This document shows positions 23,740 through 31,920 of a stretch of DNA of 64,000 nucleotides, piece by piece. Origin of the DNA: CAJCIY01 sp964245825 (GTDB lineage: Bacteria; Actinomycetota; Actinomycetes; Mycobacteriales; CAJCIY01). Positions within the stretch are counted from its first letter, which is position 1. The number at the start of each line of letters is the position of its first letter. Below the pieces are notes generated by a model, which had not been told where the DNA came from, did no database searches, and saw nothing but the letters and a program-made list of their open reading frames with translations. A program made the position numbers and the translations under genes. The stretch spans positions 1-64,000 of the forward strand of contig CAXTNT010000008.1 in the NCBI GenBank assembly GCA_964245825.1, in the 5' to 3' direction.

Positions 23740-24597
23740 GTGCTCGCCGTCCTCGCTCCCGGCCAGGGCTCGCAGCGGCCCGGGATGCTCGCTCCCTGGC
23801 TGGACTCACCGGCCGCGGACGAGCAGGTCGATGCCTGGTCGGACCTCGCGCAGGTCGACCTCCGGTGGGCCGGGACGATCGCCTCGGCCGACGCGATCCG
23901 CGCCACCGAGGTGGCGCAGCCACTGCTCGCCGCGACCGCCCTGCTTGCTGCGCGCGGCCTGCAGCCCGACGTCCTGACCGGCCACTCCGTCGGATCCTGG
24001 TCCGCCGCCGCGATCGCCGGCGTGCTCAGCCCGGACGACGCGATGCGGATGGTCGGCCTGCGCGGGCGGGCCATGGCCGCCTGCTGCGACGGCACGACGG
24101 GGATGTCGGCCGTCCTCGGCGGCATCGGCGTGCTGGACGCGATCGCGGCCCACGGCCTGACAGCCGCCAACGTCAACACCGCCGGCCAGGTCGTCGCGGC
24201 GGGGTCGCTGACCCGGCTGGCGGCACTCGCGGCCGACCCCCCCTCGGGCGCGCGGGTACGCAGCCTGCCGGTCGCGGGGGCCTTCCACACCGCGGCGATG
24301 GCACCCGCCGCCGAGACCCTGGCAGCGCAGGTGCTCCCGGCCGCGGACCCGGTGACCACGTTGATCGCCGACACCGACGGGACCGTCGTCACCGACGGCG
24401 CCGCCCAGCTCCGTACCCTCGCCGCGGCGACCGCGCTGCCGGTGCGCTTCGACCTCGTGCTGGCCCGCCTCGCGGCGCTGGGGGTCGACACCGTCGTCGA
24501 ACTCGCCCCCGCCGGGGTGCTGGCCGGCCTCGTCACCCGCGCGCTGCCGGGGTGCCGGGTCGTGAAGCTCGACGCTCCCGCGGCGGTGACCGCATGA
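23740..24597 (+). CDS. fabD: Malonyl-CoA:ACP transacylase
   Basis: This 285-residue enzyme loads malonate from CoA onto acyl carrier protein. It has the substrate motif APGQGSQ at 6-12, catalytic Ser83 in TGHSVGSW and catalytic His in AGAFHTAAM at about 192. The GTG at 23740 is chosen because family members begin almost directly with the VLAPGQG strand. An upstream GTG at 23656 is also in frame and would add 28 residues, but it falls inside the palindromes and has no support from homology. The gene starts a chain of seven lipid genes, mostly with 4-bp overlaps. Confidence 0.93.
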   Translation: MLAVLAPGQGSQRPGMLAPWLDSPAADEQVDAWSDLAQVDLRWAGTIASADAIRATEVAQPLLAATALLAARGLQPDVLTGHSVGSWSAAAIAGVLSPDDAMRMVGLRGRAMAACCDGTTGMSAVLGGIGVLDAIAAHGLTAANVNTAGQVVAAGSLTRLAALAADPPSGARVRSLPVAGAFHTAAMAPAAETLAAQVLPAADPVTTLIADTDGTVVTDGAAQLRTLAAATALPVRFDLVLARLAALGVDTVVELAPAGVLAGLVTRALPGCRVVKLDAPAAVTA

Positions 24598-25520
24598 CCG
24601 GCGCTGGGCTGCTGGCCGTCGCGGCGCACCGACCTGCCCACCTGGTCACCAACGCCGACCTGCCCGTCCCGATGGATGAGGAGTGGGTACGCGCCCGGAC
24701 CGGCATCCGGACCCGCGCCCACGCTGCCGAGAGCGTCGTCGACATGGCCACCGCGGCGGCCGAGAAGGCCTGCGCCGCAGCGGGTGTCACCCCCGCCGAG
24801 ATCGACCTGCTGATCCTCGCGACCTGCACCATGCCGACCTCGATGCCCGGCGGCGCACCGCAGGTCGCGGCTCGGCTCGGCGCCGGGTGCGGTGCGTTCG
24901 ACGTCAACTCCGCCTGCGCCGGCTTCACCACCGCGGTCGAGCTCGCCGCCAACGCCGTCCGCGGCGGTGGCGCGGGCCGCGTGCTGGTGGTGGGTGCCGA
25001 CCGTTTCAGCGGTTGGCTCGACTGGACGGCGCCCAAGACGGCGGTGCTGTTCGGGGACGGCGCCGGCGCCGCGGTCGTGGGGGCGGCCGACGAGGACGGC
25101 ATCGGCCCGGTCGTGTGGGGGAGTGACGGATCAGGCGCGGCCCTGGTGCGCATCGACGAGGGTTCGAAGCTGGTCGCGATGGACGGCCCCGCCGTCTACC
25201 GCTGGGCCACCCGGCACTTGGTTCCGGTCTGCGAGCAGGCCTGCGCCGCGGCGGGGCTGAGCCCGGGCGAGCTCGACGGCGTCGTGCTCCACCAGGCCAA
25301 CCTGCGCATCGTGGACGTCGTGGCCAAGGGCCTGCGACTGCGCCCGGACGCCGCGGTCGCCGACGACGTCGTCTGCTCCGGCAACACCAGTGCCGCCAGC
25401 ATCCCGCTGGCGCTGGCCTCGCTGCGGGACGCCGGGCGGCTCGCTCCCGGGGCTCGGGTCCTGCTCGCCGGCTTCGGCGCCGGCCTGACCTGGGCGGCTC
25501 AGGTCGTCCGCAATCCCTGA
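24594..25520 (+). CDS. fabH: 3-oxoacyl-ACP synthase III
   Basis: This 308-residue condensing enzyme starts fatty acid chains from an acyl-CoA primer and malonyl-ACP. The catalytic triad is Cys108 (VNSACAGF), His in LHQANLRI at about 236 and Asn in CSGNTSAAS at about 266. Actinobacterial FabH often prefers branched primers, which would link it to the Liv transporter in this window. That link is inference. It starts at an ATG overlapping the fabD stop. Confidence 0.94.
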   Translation: MTGAGLLAVAAHRPAHLVTNADLPVPMDEEWVRARTGIRTRAHAAESVVDMATAAAEKACAAAGVTPAEIDLLILATCTMPTSMPGGAPQVAARLGAGCGAFDVNSACAGFTTAVELAANAVRGGGAGRVLVVGADRFSGWLDWTAPKTAVLFGDGAGAAVVGAADEDGIGPVVWGSDGSGAALVRIDEGSKLVAMDGPAVYRWATRHLVPVCEQACAAAGLSPGELDGVVLHQANLRIVDVVAKGLRLRPDAAVADDVVCSGNTSAASIPLALASLRDAGRLAPGARVLLAGFGAGLTWAAQVVRNP

Positions 25521-25545
25521 ATCCCACCCAACAAAGGAGATCGAC

Positions 25546-25797
25546 ATGCAGGACGAAGACATCCGCACCGGACTCGCCGAGATCGTGCAGGAGGTCAGCG
25601 GGGTGCAGGCCTCGAAGGTGACCATGGGGGCGGCCTTCAGCGCCGACCTCGACCTGGACTCCCTGACGATGGTCGAGGTCGTCGTGGCGGCCGAGGAGCG
25701 CTTCGACGTGCGCATCCCCGACGACGACGTGACCGGTCTGGTCACCGTCGCGGACGCGGTGCGCTACGTCCAGCGCGCCCTCCCGGTGACCGCATGA
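25546..25797 (+). CDS. acpP: Acyl carrier protein
   Basis: This 83-residue acidic protein carries the growing acyl chain on a phosphopantetheine arm attached to Ser39 (in LDLDSLTMVEV). It has the normal four-helix ACP length. It has the best ribosome binding site of the cluster (AAAGGAG, 8 nt before ATG) and is one of the few genes in it that does not overlap its upstream neighbour, which fits the need for large amounts of ACP. Its stop overlaps the fabF ATG by 4 bp. Confidence 0.96.
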   Translation: MQDEDIRTGLAEIVQEVSGVQASKVTMGAAFSADLDLDSLTMVEVVVAAEERFDVRIPDDDVTGLVTVADAVRYVQRALPVTA

Positions 25798-27023
25798 GCG
25801 CAGCCGTCGCCGTCACCGGCGTCGGCGCGACCACTCCCGTCGGCGGCACCGCTGCCGACACCTGGGCGGGGGTGCTGGCCGGCGCGTCCGGCACCGTCCT
25901 GCTCGACGACCCCCGGTACGACGACCTGCCGGTGCGGCTCGCCGCACCGGCAGCGGTGGACCCGGCCGGCGTGCTCGACCGGGTCGCCGCCCGCCGGCTC
26001 GACCGTGGCCAGCAACTGGCCCTGGTCGCCGGCCGCGAGGCCTGGGCCGACGCCGGTGCCCCCGAGGTCGAGCCCGAGCGGCTCGCCGTGGTGGTCGGGT
26101 CCGGCATCGGCGGGGTGACCACGCTGCTGGACGCGGACGCCACCCTGCGCGAGAAGGGCGCCCGCCGCATCGGCCCGCTCACCGTGCCGATGCTGATGCC
26201 GAACGGCCCCGCCGCAACCCTCGGCCTGGAGCTCGGCGCCCGCGCCGGCGTACACACCCCGGTCAGCGCCTGTGCATCCGGCGCCGAGGCCGTCGCGTAC
26301 GCGCTCGACCTCATCCGGCTCGGCCGCGCGGACGTCGTCGTCTGCGGCGGTACGGAGGCCGCGATCCACCCGCTGCCGCTGGCCGGCTTTGCTGCCATGC
26401 GCGCGCTGTCGACCCGCGACCACGACCCCGCGGGCGCGTCCCGCCCGTACGACAAGGGCCGAGACGGCTTCGTGCTCGGCGAGGGCGCCGGCGTGCTGGT
26501 GCTCGAGTCGCTCGAACACGCCGAGGCACGCGGCGCCCGCGTGCACGGGCTGCTGCTCGGCGCCGGCCTGGCCGCCGACTCCCACCACGTCGCCGCCCCC
26601 GACCCGAGCGGTCAGGGCGCCGCCCGCGCGCTGACGATCGCGCTGCGCGACGCCGGCGTCGCGCCCACCGACGTGGTGCACGTCAACGCGCACGCCACCT
26701 CCACGCCCCTGGGCGACGTCGCCGAGATCACCGCGCTGCGCTCGGCCCTCGGGGCGCACCTCGACCACGTCGCGGTCAGCGCGACGAAGGCCTCCACCGG
26801 GCATCTTCTCGGCGCGGCTGGGGCGGTCGAGGCGGTCCTCACCGTGCAGGCCCTGGCGGCTCGGACGGCGCCGCCCAACCGCAACCTCGAAGACCCCGAC
26901 GACGAGGTCGGCATCGACGTCGTGGGCCGCACCGCGCGGCCGTTCGGGCCCGGCGTCGCGGTGTCCACCAGCTTCGGCTTCGGCGGCCACGACGTGGCCC
27001 TGGTCCTGGGGAGCGCGCCGTGA
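25794..27023 (+). CDS. fabF: 3-oxoacyl-ACP synthase II (KasA/FabF type)
   Basis: This 409-residue elongating ketosynthase extends acyl-ACP with malonyl-ACP. The nucleophile is Cys160 (VSACASGAEA), and the two histidines lie in HVNAHATSTPLGD and STGHLLGAAGAVEA. The glycine-rich end FGFGGHDVALV is typical. There is one ketosynthase here where mycobacteria have two (KasA, KasB). It is coupled to acpP and accD6 through ATGA-type overlaps. Confidence 0.95.
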   Translation: MSAAVAVTGVGATTPVGGTAADTWAGVLAGASGTVLLDDPRYDDLPVRLAAPAAVDPAGVLDRVAARRLDRGQQLALVAGREAWADAGAPEVEPERLAVVVGSGIGGVTTLLDADATLREKGARRIGPLTVPMLMPNGPAATLGLELGARAGVHTPVSACASGAEAVAYALDLIRLGRADVVVCGGTEAAIHPLPLAGFAAMRALSTRDHDPAGASRPYDKGRDGFVLGEGAGVLVLESLEHAEARGARVHGLLLGAGLAADSHHVAAPDPSGQGAARALTIALRDAGVAPTDVVHVNAHATSTPLGDVAEITALRSALGAHLDHVAVSATKASTGHLLGAAGAVEAVLTVQALAARTAPPNRNLEDPDDEVGIDVVGRTARPFGPGVAVSTSFGFGGHDVALVLGSAP

Positions 27024-28408
27024 CGGTGCTGTCGGTCCCGACCGAGCGCGAGCGACTCGACCCCGACCCGCGGGACCCGTGGGTGCGGCTCGAGGCGCTG
27101 GCCGACGTCGGCAGCCTGACCCCGCTGGCCGAGGCCGGCGGGGTCGCCGCGGCGACGCTGCGGCTGCACGGGGTCGCGGCGGTCGCCTTCGCGACCGACC
27201 CGCGGGTGCAGGGCGGCGCCATCGGGGCCGAGGGCGCCGAGACCATCGTGGCGGCATACGACGCGGCCCTCGGGGACCGCCTGCCGGTGGTCGGCATCTG
27301 GCATTCGGGCGGTGCGCGGCTGCGCGAGGGCGTCCGCAGCCTGCACGGGATCGGCCGGATGTTCACCGCGATGACCCGGGCCAGCGGGGTCGTGCCGCAG
27401 GTGTCGCTCGTGCTCGGCGCGGCGGCCGGGGGAGCGGCGTACGGGCCGGCGCTGACCGACGTCGTCGTGATGGCGCCCGAGGCGCGGGTGTTCGTCACCG
27501 GCCCGGACGTGATCCGCACGGTGACCTTCGAGGACGTGACGGCCGAGGAACTCGGCGGCCCGGCCACCCAGGCGGCCAGCGGCGTGACGCACCTGGTCGC
27601 CGCCAGCATCGCGCATGCGCACGAGCAGGTACGGGAGGTGATCGCGCTGCTCGCCGCGCCGCAGCGGCCCGCCGCCGCGCACCCCGGCTCAGACCCTTCC
27701 GCGACGCTCCCGGACCAGGCCCGCCGGGCGTACGACGTCCGGCCGGTCATCGCGGCCGTCCTCGACGGGCCGCCGCTGGAGCTGCAGGCGGCCTGGGCGC
27801 GCAACGTGGTCACGGCGCTCGGCCGGCTCGAGGGCCGAGCCGTCGGCGTCGTCGCCACCAACCCGATGCGCCTGGGCGGCTGCCTCAACGCCGCCAGCTC
27901 CGACAAGGCCGCGCGGTTCGTGCGGCTCTGCGACGCGTTCGGCATCCCGCTGCTGTTCCTCGTCGACGTCCCCGGCTATCTCCCCGGCACCGGCCAGGAG
28001 CGCGAGGGTGTCGTCCGCCGCGGCGCCAAGCTGCTGCACGCCGTCGCCGCGGCCCGGGTGCCGCGGGTGACGGTGATCCTGCGCAAGGCGTACGGAGGCG
28101 CGTTCATCGCCATGAACAGCCGCAGCCTGGGCGCGACCGCCGTCCTGGCCTGGGCGGGTGCTGAGGTCGACGTGATGAGCGCCGAGGCCGCCGTCAAGAT
28201 CCTCTATCGTCGTGAGATCGCTTGTGGCACAGGCACTCCCGAGGAGTTCGCTGCCGCGCACCGACGCGACACCGGCGGTCTGCAGCGGGCCGTCGACGAG
28301 GGCTTCGTCGACGCGGTGATCGCGCCGGCCGAGACCCGGGCCCGGGTGGCGGAGATCTTCCGGGACGCGACCCCGGGCCGCGCGTCGATCGGGAACATCC
28401 CGCTGTGA
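27020..28408 (+). CDS. accD6: Acyl-CoA carboxylase carboxyltransferase subunit (AccD6-like)
   Basis: This 462-residue beta (carboxyltransferase) subunit of acetyl/propionyl-CoA carboxylase makes malonyl-CoA for the neighbouring FAS-II enzymes. The two crotonase-like halves carry the oxyanion motifs GGARLREGVRSLHG and AAGGAAYGPALTD in the first, and VDVPGYLPGTGQE and RKAYGGAFIAMNSR in the second. The C-terminal GNIPL end matches M. tuberculosis AccD6, which likewise follows the kas genes. A biotin carboxylase/carrier alpha subunit is not in the window. The GTG start overlaps fabF, and its stop overlaps fabG. Confidence 0.92.
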   Translation: MTVLSVPTERERLDPDPRDPWVRLEALADVGSLTPLAEAGGVAAATLRLHGVAAVAFATDPRVQGGAIGAEGAETIVAAYDAALGDRLPVVGIWHSGGARLREGVRSLHGIGRMFTAMTRASGVVPQVSLVLGAAAGGAAYGPALTDVVVMAPEARVFVTGPDVIRTVTFEDVTAEELGGPATQAASGVTHLVAASIAHAHEQVREVIALLAAPQRPAAAHPGSDPSATLPDQARRAYDVRPVIAAVLDGPPLELQAAWARNVVTALGRLEGRAVGVVATNPMRLGGCLNAASSDKAARFVRLCDAFGIPLLFLVDVPGYLPGTGQEREGVVRRGAKLLHAVAAARVPRVTVILRKAYGGAFIAMNSRSLGATAVLAWAGAEVDVMSAEAAVKILYRREIACGTGTPEEFAAAHRRDTGGLQRAVDEGFVDAVIAPAETRARVAEIFRDATPGRASIGNIPL

Positions 28409-29112
28409 CCGTCAGATCGGTCCTGGTCAGTGGCGGCAGCCGCGGCATCGGGCTGGCCATCGCCGAGCGGTTCGTCGCCGGCGGCCACCGGGTGGCGGTC
28501 CTGTCCCGCAAGGGTGACGGGCCGGACGGCACGCTCGGGCTGGCCTGCGACGTGCGCGACCGGGACCAACTCGAGGCGGCCGTCAAGGCGGCGGCCGCCG
28601 CCCAGGGCCCGGTCGAGGTGCTGGTCTCGAACGCCGGACTGAGCATCGACCGGCTGCTGCTGCGCCTCGACGACGACGAGCTCTCCGAGCAGGTCGAGAC
28701 CAACCTGCTCGCGGCGGTACGTCTCACCCGCGCCGTCGCCCCGGGCATGGCGCGGGCGCGTTGGGGCCGGCTGCTGTACGTCGGCTCCGTCGTCGCCGCC
28801 ACCGGCAGCGCCGGTCAGGTCGCGTACGCGACGAGCAAGGCCGGCCTGGTCGGGCTGGCGCGCAGCACCGCCCGGGAACTCGGACCGCGGCACGTCACGG
28901 CCAATGTGGTCGCGCCGGGGCCGGTCCGCACCGACATGATCACCTCGCTGCCCGAGGCGCGGCAGCAGGCGATCCTCGGCACCGTGCCGCTCGGCCGCTT
29001 CGCCGAGCCGGCGGAGGTGGCCGCGGTGGTCGCGTTCCTCGCTTCCGACGAGGCCGGGTACGTCACCGGCGCCGTCGTGCCGGTCGACGGCGGTCTCGGC
29101 ATGGGCCACTAG
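28405..29112 (+). CDS. fabG: 3-oxoacyl-ACP reductase (FabG/MabA)
   Basis: This 235-residue NADPH-dependent SDR reduces 3-oxoacyl-ACP to the 3-hydroxy form. It has the cofactor motif SGGSRGIG at 9-16, NAG at about 76-78, a catalytic Ser in VGSVVA, and Tyr/Lys in YATSK. It is on the short side for FabG, mainly at the N-terminus. The GTG start overlaps the accD6 stop by 4 bp. Its place between accD6 and fabI, with MabA-InhA order as in mycobacteria, supports a FAS-II role over a general SDR. Confidence 0.92.
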   Translation: MTVRSVLVSGGSRGIGLAIAERFVAGGHRVAVLSRKGDGPDGTLGLACDVRDRDQLEAAVKAAAAAQGPVEVLVSNAGLSIDRLLLRLDDDELSEQVETNLLAAVRLTRAVAPGMARARWGRLLYVGSVVAATGSAGQVAYATSKAGLVGLARSTARELGPRHVTANVVAPGPVRTDMITSLPEARQQAILGTVPLGRFAEPAEVAAVVAFLASDEAGYVTGAVVPVDGGLGMGH

Positions 29113-29122
29113 GAAGGCTGCG

Positions 29123-29890
29123 ATGGATCTCCTCAAGGACAAGCGGCTCGTCGTCACCGGTGTGCTGACCGAGGCCTCGATCGCCTTCGCGGTCGCCCGG
29201 CTGGCGCAGGAGGAGGGCGCCCGGGTCGTGCTCACCTCGATGCCGCGCACCGTCCGGCTGACCCAGCGGATCAGCCGGCGGCTCCCGGTCGAGGCGGCCG
29301 TGCTGCCGCTGGACGTCTCCTCCGAGGAAGACCTCGGGGCGCTGCCGGCGCTGGTCGCGGCCGAGCTCGGCGGCGTCGACGGGGTGCTGCACGCGATCGG
29401 GTTCGCCCCGCCGTCGGCGATCGGTGGTGGCTTCCTCGACACGCCGTGGGCCGACGTCGCGACCGCGGTGCAGGTCTCCACGTACTCGCTGGTGAGCCTG
29501 GCCCGGAGCCTGCGGCCGTTGCTGTCGCCGGGCGCGGGCGTGGTCGGCCTCGACTTCGATGCGACGGTGGCCTGGCCGTCGTACGACTGGATGGGCGTGG
29601 CCAAGGCGGGGCTGGAGTCCGCCGCGCGCTACCTCGCCCGCGAGCTCGGTCCGGACGGCGTCCGGGTCAACCTCGTCGCCGCCGGCCCGCTGCGGACCAC
29701 CGCGGCGAAGGCCATCGACGGGTTCGACGGGTTCGAGGCGGTCTGGGCACAGCGCGCACCGCTGGGGTGGGACGTGCGCAACACCGAGCCGACCGCGCGG
29801 GCGTGTGTCGCGCTGCTGTCGTCGTGGTTCCCCGCCACCACCGGGGAGATCGTGCACGTGGACGGCGGTGTCCACGCGATGGGCGCCTGA
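29123..29890 (+). CDS. fabI: Enoyl-ACP reductase (FabI/InhA type)
   Basis: This 255-residue NADH-dependent reductase performs the last step of each FAS-II cycle. InhA-like features are the divergent cofactor motif with SIAFAVARLAQEEGA, LDV at about 66, catalytic Tyr and Lys in SYDWMGVAK, and the substrate loop DQRAPLGW-like segment AQRAPLGWDV. The position of InhA Ser94 (in HSIGF) is Ala here (HAIGFAP). The message has AGGAAGG before the ATG and an 11-bp gap after fabG. It is the last gene of the operon. No 3-hydroxyacyl-ACP dehydratase gene (hadABC/fabZ) is present, so that enzyme must be encoded elsewhere. Confidence 0.94.
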   Translation: MDLLKDKRLVVTGVLTEASIAFAVARLAQEEGARVVLTSMPRTVRLTQRISRRLPVEAAVLPLDVSSEEDLGALPALVAAELGGVDGVLHAIGFAPPSAIGGGFLDTPWADVATAVQVSTYSLVSLARSLRPLLSPGAGVVGLDFDATVAWPSYDWMGVAKAGLESAARYLARELGPDGVRVNLVAAGPLRTTAAKAIDGFDGFEAVWAQRAPLGWDVRNTEPTARACVALLSSWFPATTGEIVHVDGGVHAMGA

Positions 29891-29913
29891 TCGTCGCTGC
29901 CGGTCCGCCCCGG

Positions 29914-30804
29914 TCAGGCCGTGGCCGCCCGCGCGAGCAGGAACGAGACGGTTGTGCCGGCCTGGGGGTCGGCGACCCAGCTCCCCCGGGCTGCGGTCCA
30001 GCGTTCACCGGCGTAGGCGACCGCGGTGATGCCGTCGGCGTTCGCGTTCGCCACCAGCCACGCGGCCGCCGATCGGCCGAGTGCGGTGTCGGTCCCGGGG
30101 GCCAGTGCGGTCGCGCCGAGCGCACCGGCGACCTCGGCCCTGACCGCCGCGGTGGTCGTGGTGGTCGTGGCTCTGCCGGTGGCGAGGGCGCCGCCCGAGC
30201 AGGTGATCGCCGCCGGCTGCTCGCCGGTGAGCGCGATGGCCAGCGCGCGCGCCTCGTCTTCCTTCGCCGCGTACGCGGTCCCGTCGGCACTGCGCTGCAC
30301 TGCCTGCGCGGCGGTCGCGACGTCGTCGGTGCGCCAGTGCGGCAGGCGCACCAGCGCGCGGTAGAACGCCGTTGCGGCGTACGTGGGGTCGGACACCTGC
30401 GCGGCGGTCCCCCAGCCCTGCGACGGCCGCTGCTGGAACAGCCCGAGCGAGTCCCGGTCCCCGTACGGCAGGTTGACAAGCTTGGACTCCTGCAGCGCCG
30501 TCGCCAGCGCGATCGTCACCGCGTGGTCGGGCAGCCCCAGCCGACTCGCCACCGCGCTGATCGTGGCGGCGTTCTGCGCCTGGACGGGGTCGACCGTGTA
30601 CGTGCCATCGCCCGCGCCGACGACGCACCGCGCGGCGCCCGGGCCGCGGTGGCTGTGGCCGGCCACCGCGACGCCGACCACCGCGAGCACGCCCGCCCCG
30701 GTGACCGCGACCACCGCCGTCGCCAGCCTGCGCAGCCGGCGGCGGGACCGGCGTACCGGTCCGCGGGCGATCGACCGGAGTTCCGCGGCGGTGGTCGGCG
30801 GCAT
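29914..30804 (-). CDS. Membrane-anchored lysozyme/transglycosylase-like protein
   Basis: This 296-residue protein has a basic cytoplasmic start (residues 1-30), one hydrophobic helix (about 31-50) and an extracytoplasmic domain. It contains ALQESKLVNLPYGDRDSLGL, then FQQRPSQGWGT, near 100-130. The Glu in QES and the GLFQQR motif recall lytic transglycosylase/lysozyme folds, and such proteins are common and poorly characterised in actinobacteria. A threonine-rich linker at about 205 leads to a C-terminal region (about 215-296) that ends FLLARAATA. Peptidoglycan cleavage is inferred from the fold only. It converges with fabI, 23 bp apart. Confidence 0.7.
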   Translation of the reverse strand: MPPTTAAELRSIARGPVRRSRRRLRRLATAVVAVTGAGVLAVVGVAVAGHSHRGPGAARCVVGAGDGTYTVDPVQAQNAATISAVASRLGLPDHAVTIALATALQESKLVNLPYGDRDSLGLFQQRPSQGWGTAAQVSDPTYAATAFYRALVRLPHWRTDDVATAAQAVQRSADGTAYAAKEDEARALAIALTGEQPAAITCSGGALATGRATTTTTTAAVRAEVAGALGATALAPGTDTALGRSAAAWLVANANADGITAVAYAGERWTAARGSWVADPQAGTTVSFLLARAATA

Positions 30805-30851
30805 GTGCCGATTCTCGCAAAGCCGGGCCGGCAGAGCCACCAGCGACAGGC

Positions 30852-31649
30852 TCAGTCGGGCACGTCGCAGACGTAGATGGCCGTGCCGGGGAACAACGCG
30901 CCGCGCAGCGGCGTCCACTGACCCCACGTCCGGGTCTCGCCGGGCGGCCACGCTGGCTCGACGAGCGCGCTCAGGACGAACCCGGCACCGACGATCTCCG
31001 CGACCCGGTCGCCGAGCGTGCGGTGCTGCTCGGCGTAGACGACCGTGCCGGCCTCGTCCCGCTCCACATAGGGCGATCGGTCGAAGTACGACTGCACCAC
31101 CGTCAGCCCTGCCGGCCCGCCCTCGTCGAGGAAGACCCAGCGCATCGGATGGGTCACCGAGAACACCCACCGCCCACCCGGCCGGAGCACCCGGGCGACC
31201 TCGCGCAGCACCGCTGCCGAGTCGGTGACGAACGGGACCGCGCCGAAGGCCGAGCAGGCCAGGTCGAAGGAGCCGGCGGCGAACGGCAGCCGCAGCGCAT
31301 CGGCCTGCACGAGCGGGACGTGGATGCCGGTCGTCGCGGCGAGCCGCCGCGCATGCGCCAGCTGGCCGCCGCTCAGGTCCACCGCGACCGGCCGCGCACC
31401 CGCCGCCGCCAGCCAGCGGGCGCAGGGCGCCGCGCCGGCGCCGACCTCGACCACCCGCCGCCCGGCCACGTCGCCGAGCAGGCCGGCCTCGGCCTCGCGC
31501 AGCCCCTCCGGGCACCAGACGAAGTCGGCGTCGCCGAGGAACGCGCCGTGCTCGGCCTGGTACGCGTCGGCGTCGCCGTCCCACCAGCGCCGGTTGGCGC
31601 GCACCACCTCGGCCGCTCCGACCGGCGCCCGGGACCCCTGCTCGACCAC
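30852..31649 (-). CDS. Class I SAM-dependent methyltransferase
   Basis: This is a 265-residue Methyltransf_11-type enzyme. The SAM-binding motif I is VVEVGAGAAPCARWL at about 66-80, the acidic residue of motif II is in AVDLSGGQLAHA, and motif IV is FDLACSAFGAVPF. The N-terminal NRRWWDGDADAYQAEHG and later PMRWVFLDE segments occur in a conserved actinobacterial group usually next to rpsA. The substrate is unknown. It is divergent from rpsA. Confidence 0.85.
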   Translation of the reverse strand: MVEQGSRAPVGAAEVVRANRRWWDGDADAYQAEHGAFLGDADFVWCPEGLREAEAGLLGDVAGRRVVEVGAGAAPCARWLAAAGARPVAVDLSGGQLAHARRLAATTGIHVPLVQADALRLPFAAGSFDLACSAFGAVPFVTDSAAVLREVARVLRPGGRWVFSVTHPMRWVFLDEGGPAGLTVVQSYFDRSPYVERDEAGTVVYAEQHRTLGDRVAEIVGAGFVLSALVEPAWPPGETRTWGQWTPLRGALFPGTAIYVCDVPD

Positions 31650-31698
31650 CGCGCCTCCCTGTCCCTCGCCGCCGCAGCACGCCGTTCTGCCCGTCCGC

Positions 31699-31728
31699 TT
31701 GTCCCGGCCCGTCCGCGACCGGTATCTT
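31699..31728 (+). promoter_or_regulatory. Candidate rpsA promoter
   Basis: TTGTCC (31699-31704) and TATCTT (31723-31728) are spaced 18 bp, a good housekeeping-type promoter for an actinobacterium. It would give an rpsA leader of about 185 nt. Long leaders before rpsA leave room for feedback control of translation. No known motif was recognised in the leader. Confidence 0.5.
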
Positions 31729-31920
31729 CGTCAGTGCACGCGAGGGTCCAGTGCCCCGGCCGTCCCGATCACCGTCGGAACGGTCACCGGACCCGTCGGC
31801 TCGTTGACACGGTCAAACCCCCGTCCCGGCGACTCGAAGGATGGCTCTCGCGCCGCCTTCCGCGCCTCGACCGAGGTGTGGACGACCGCCCGAGCCCCAT
31901 CCCTCCCGGAGTCACTGACC

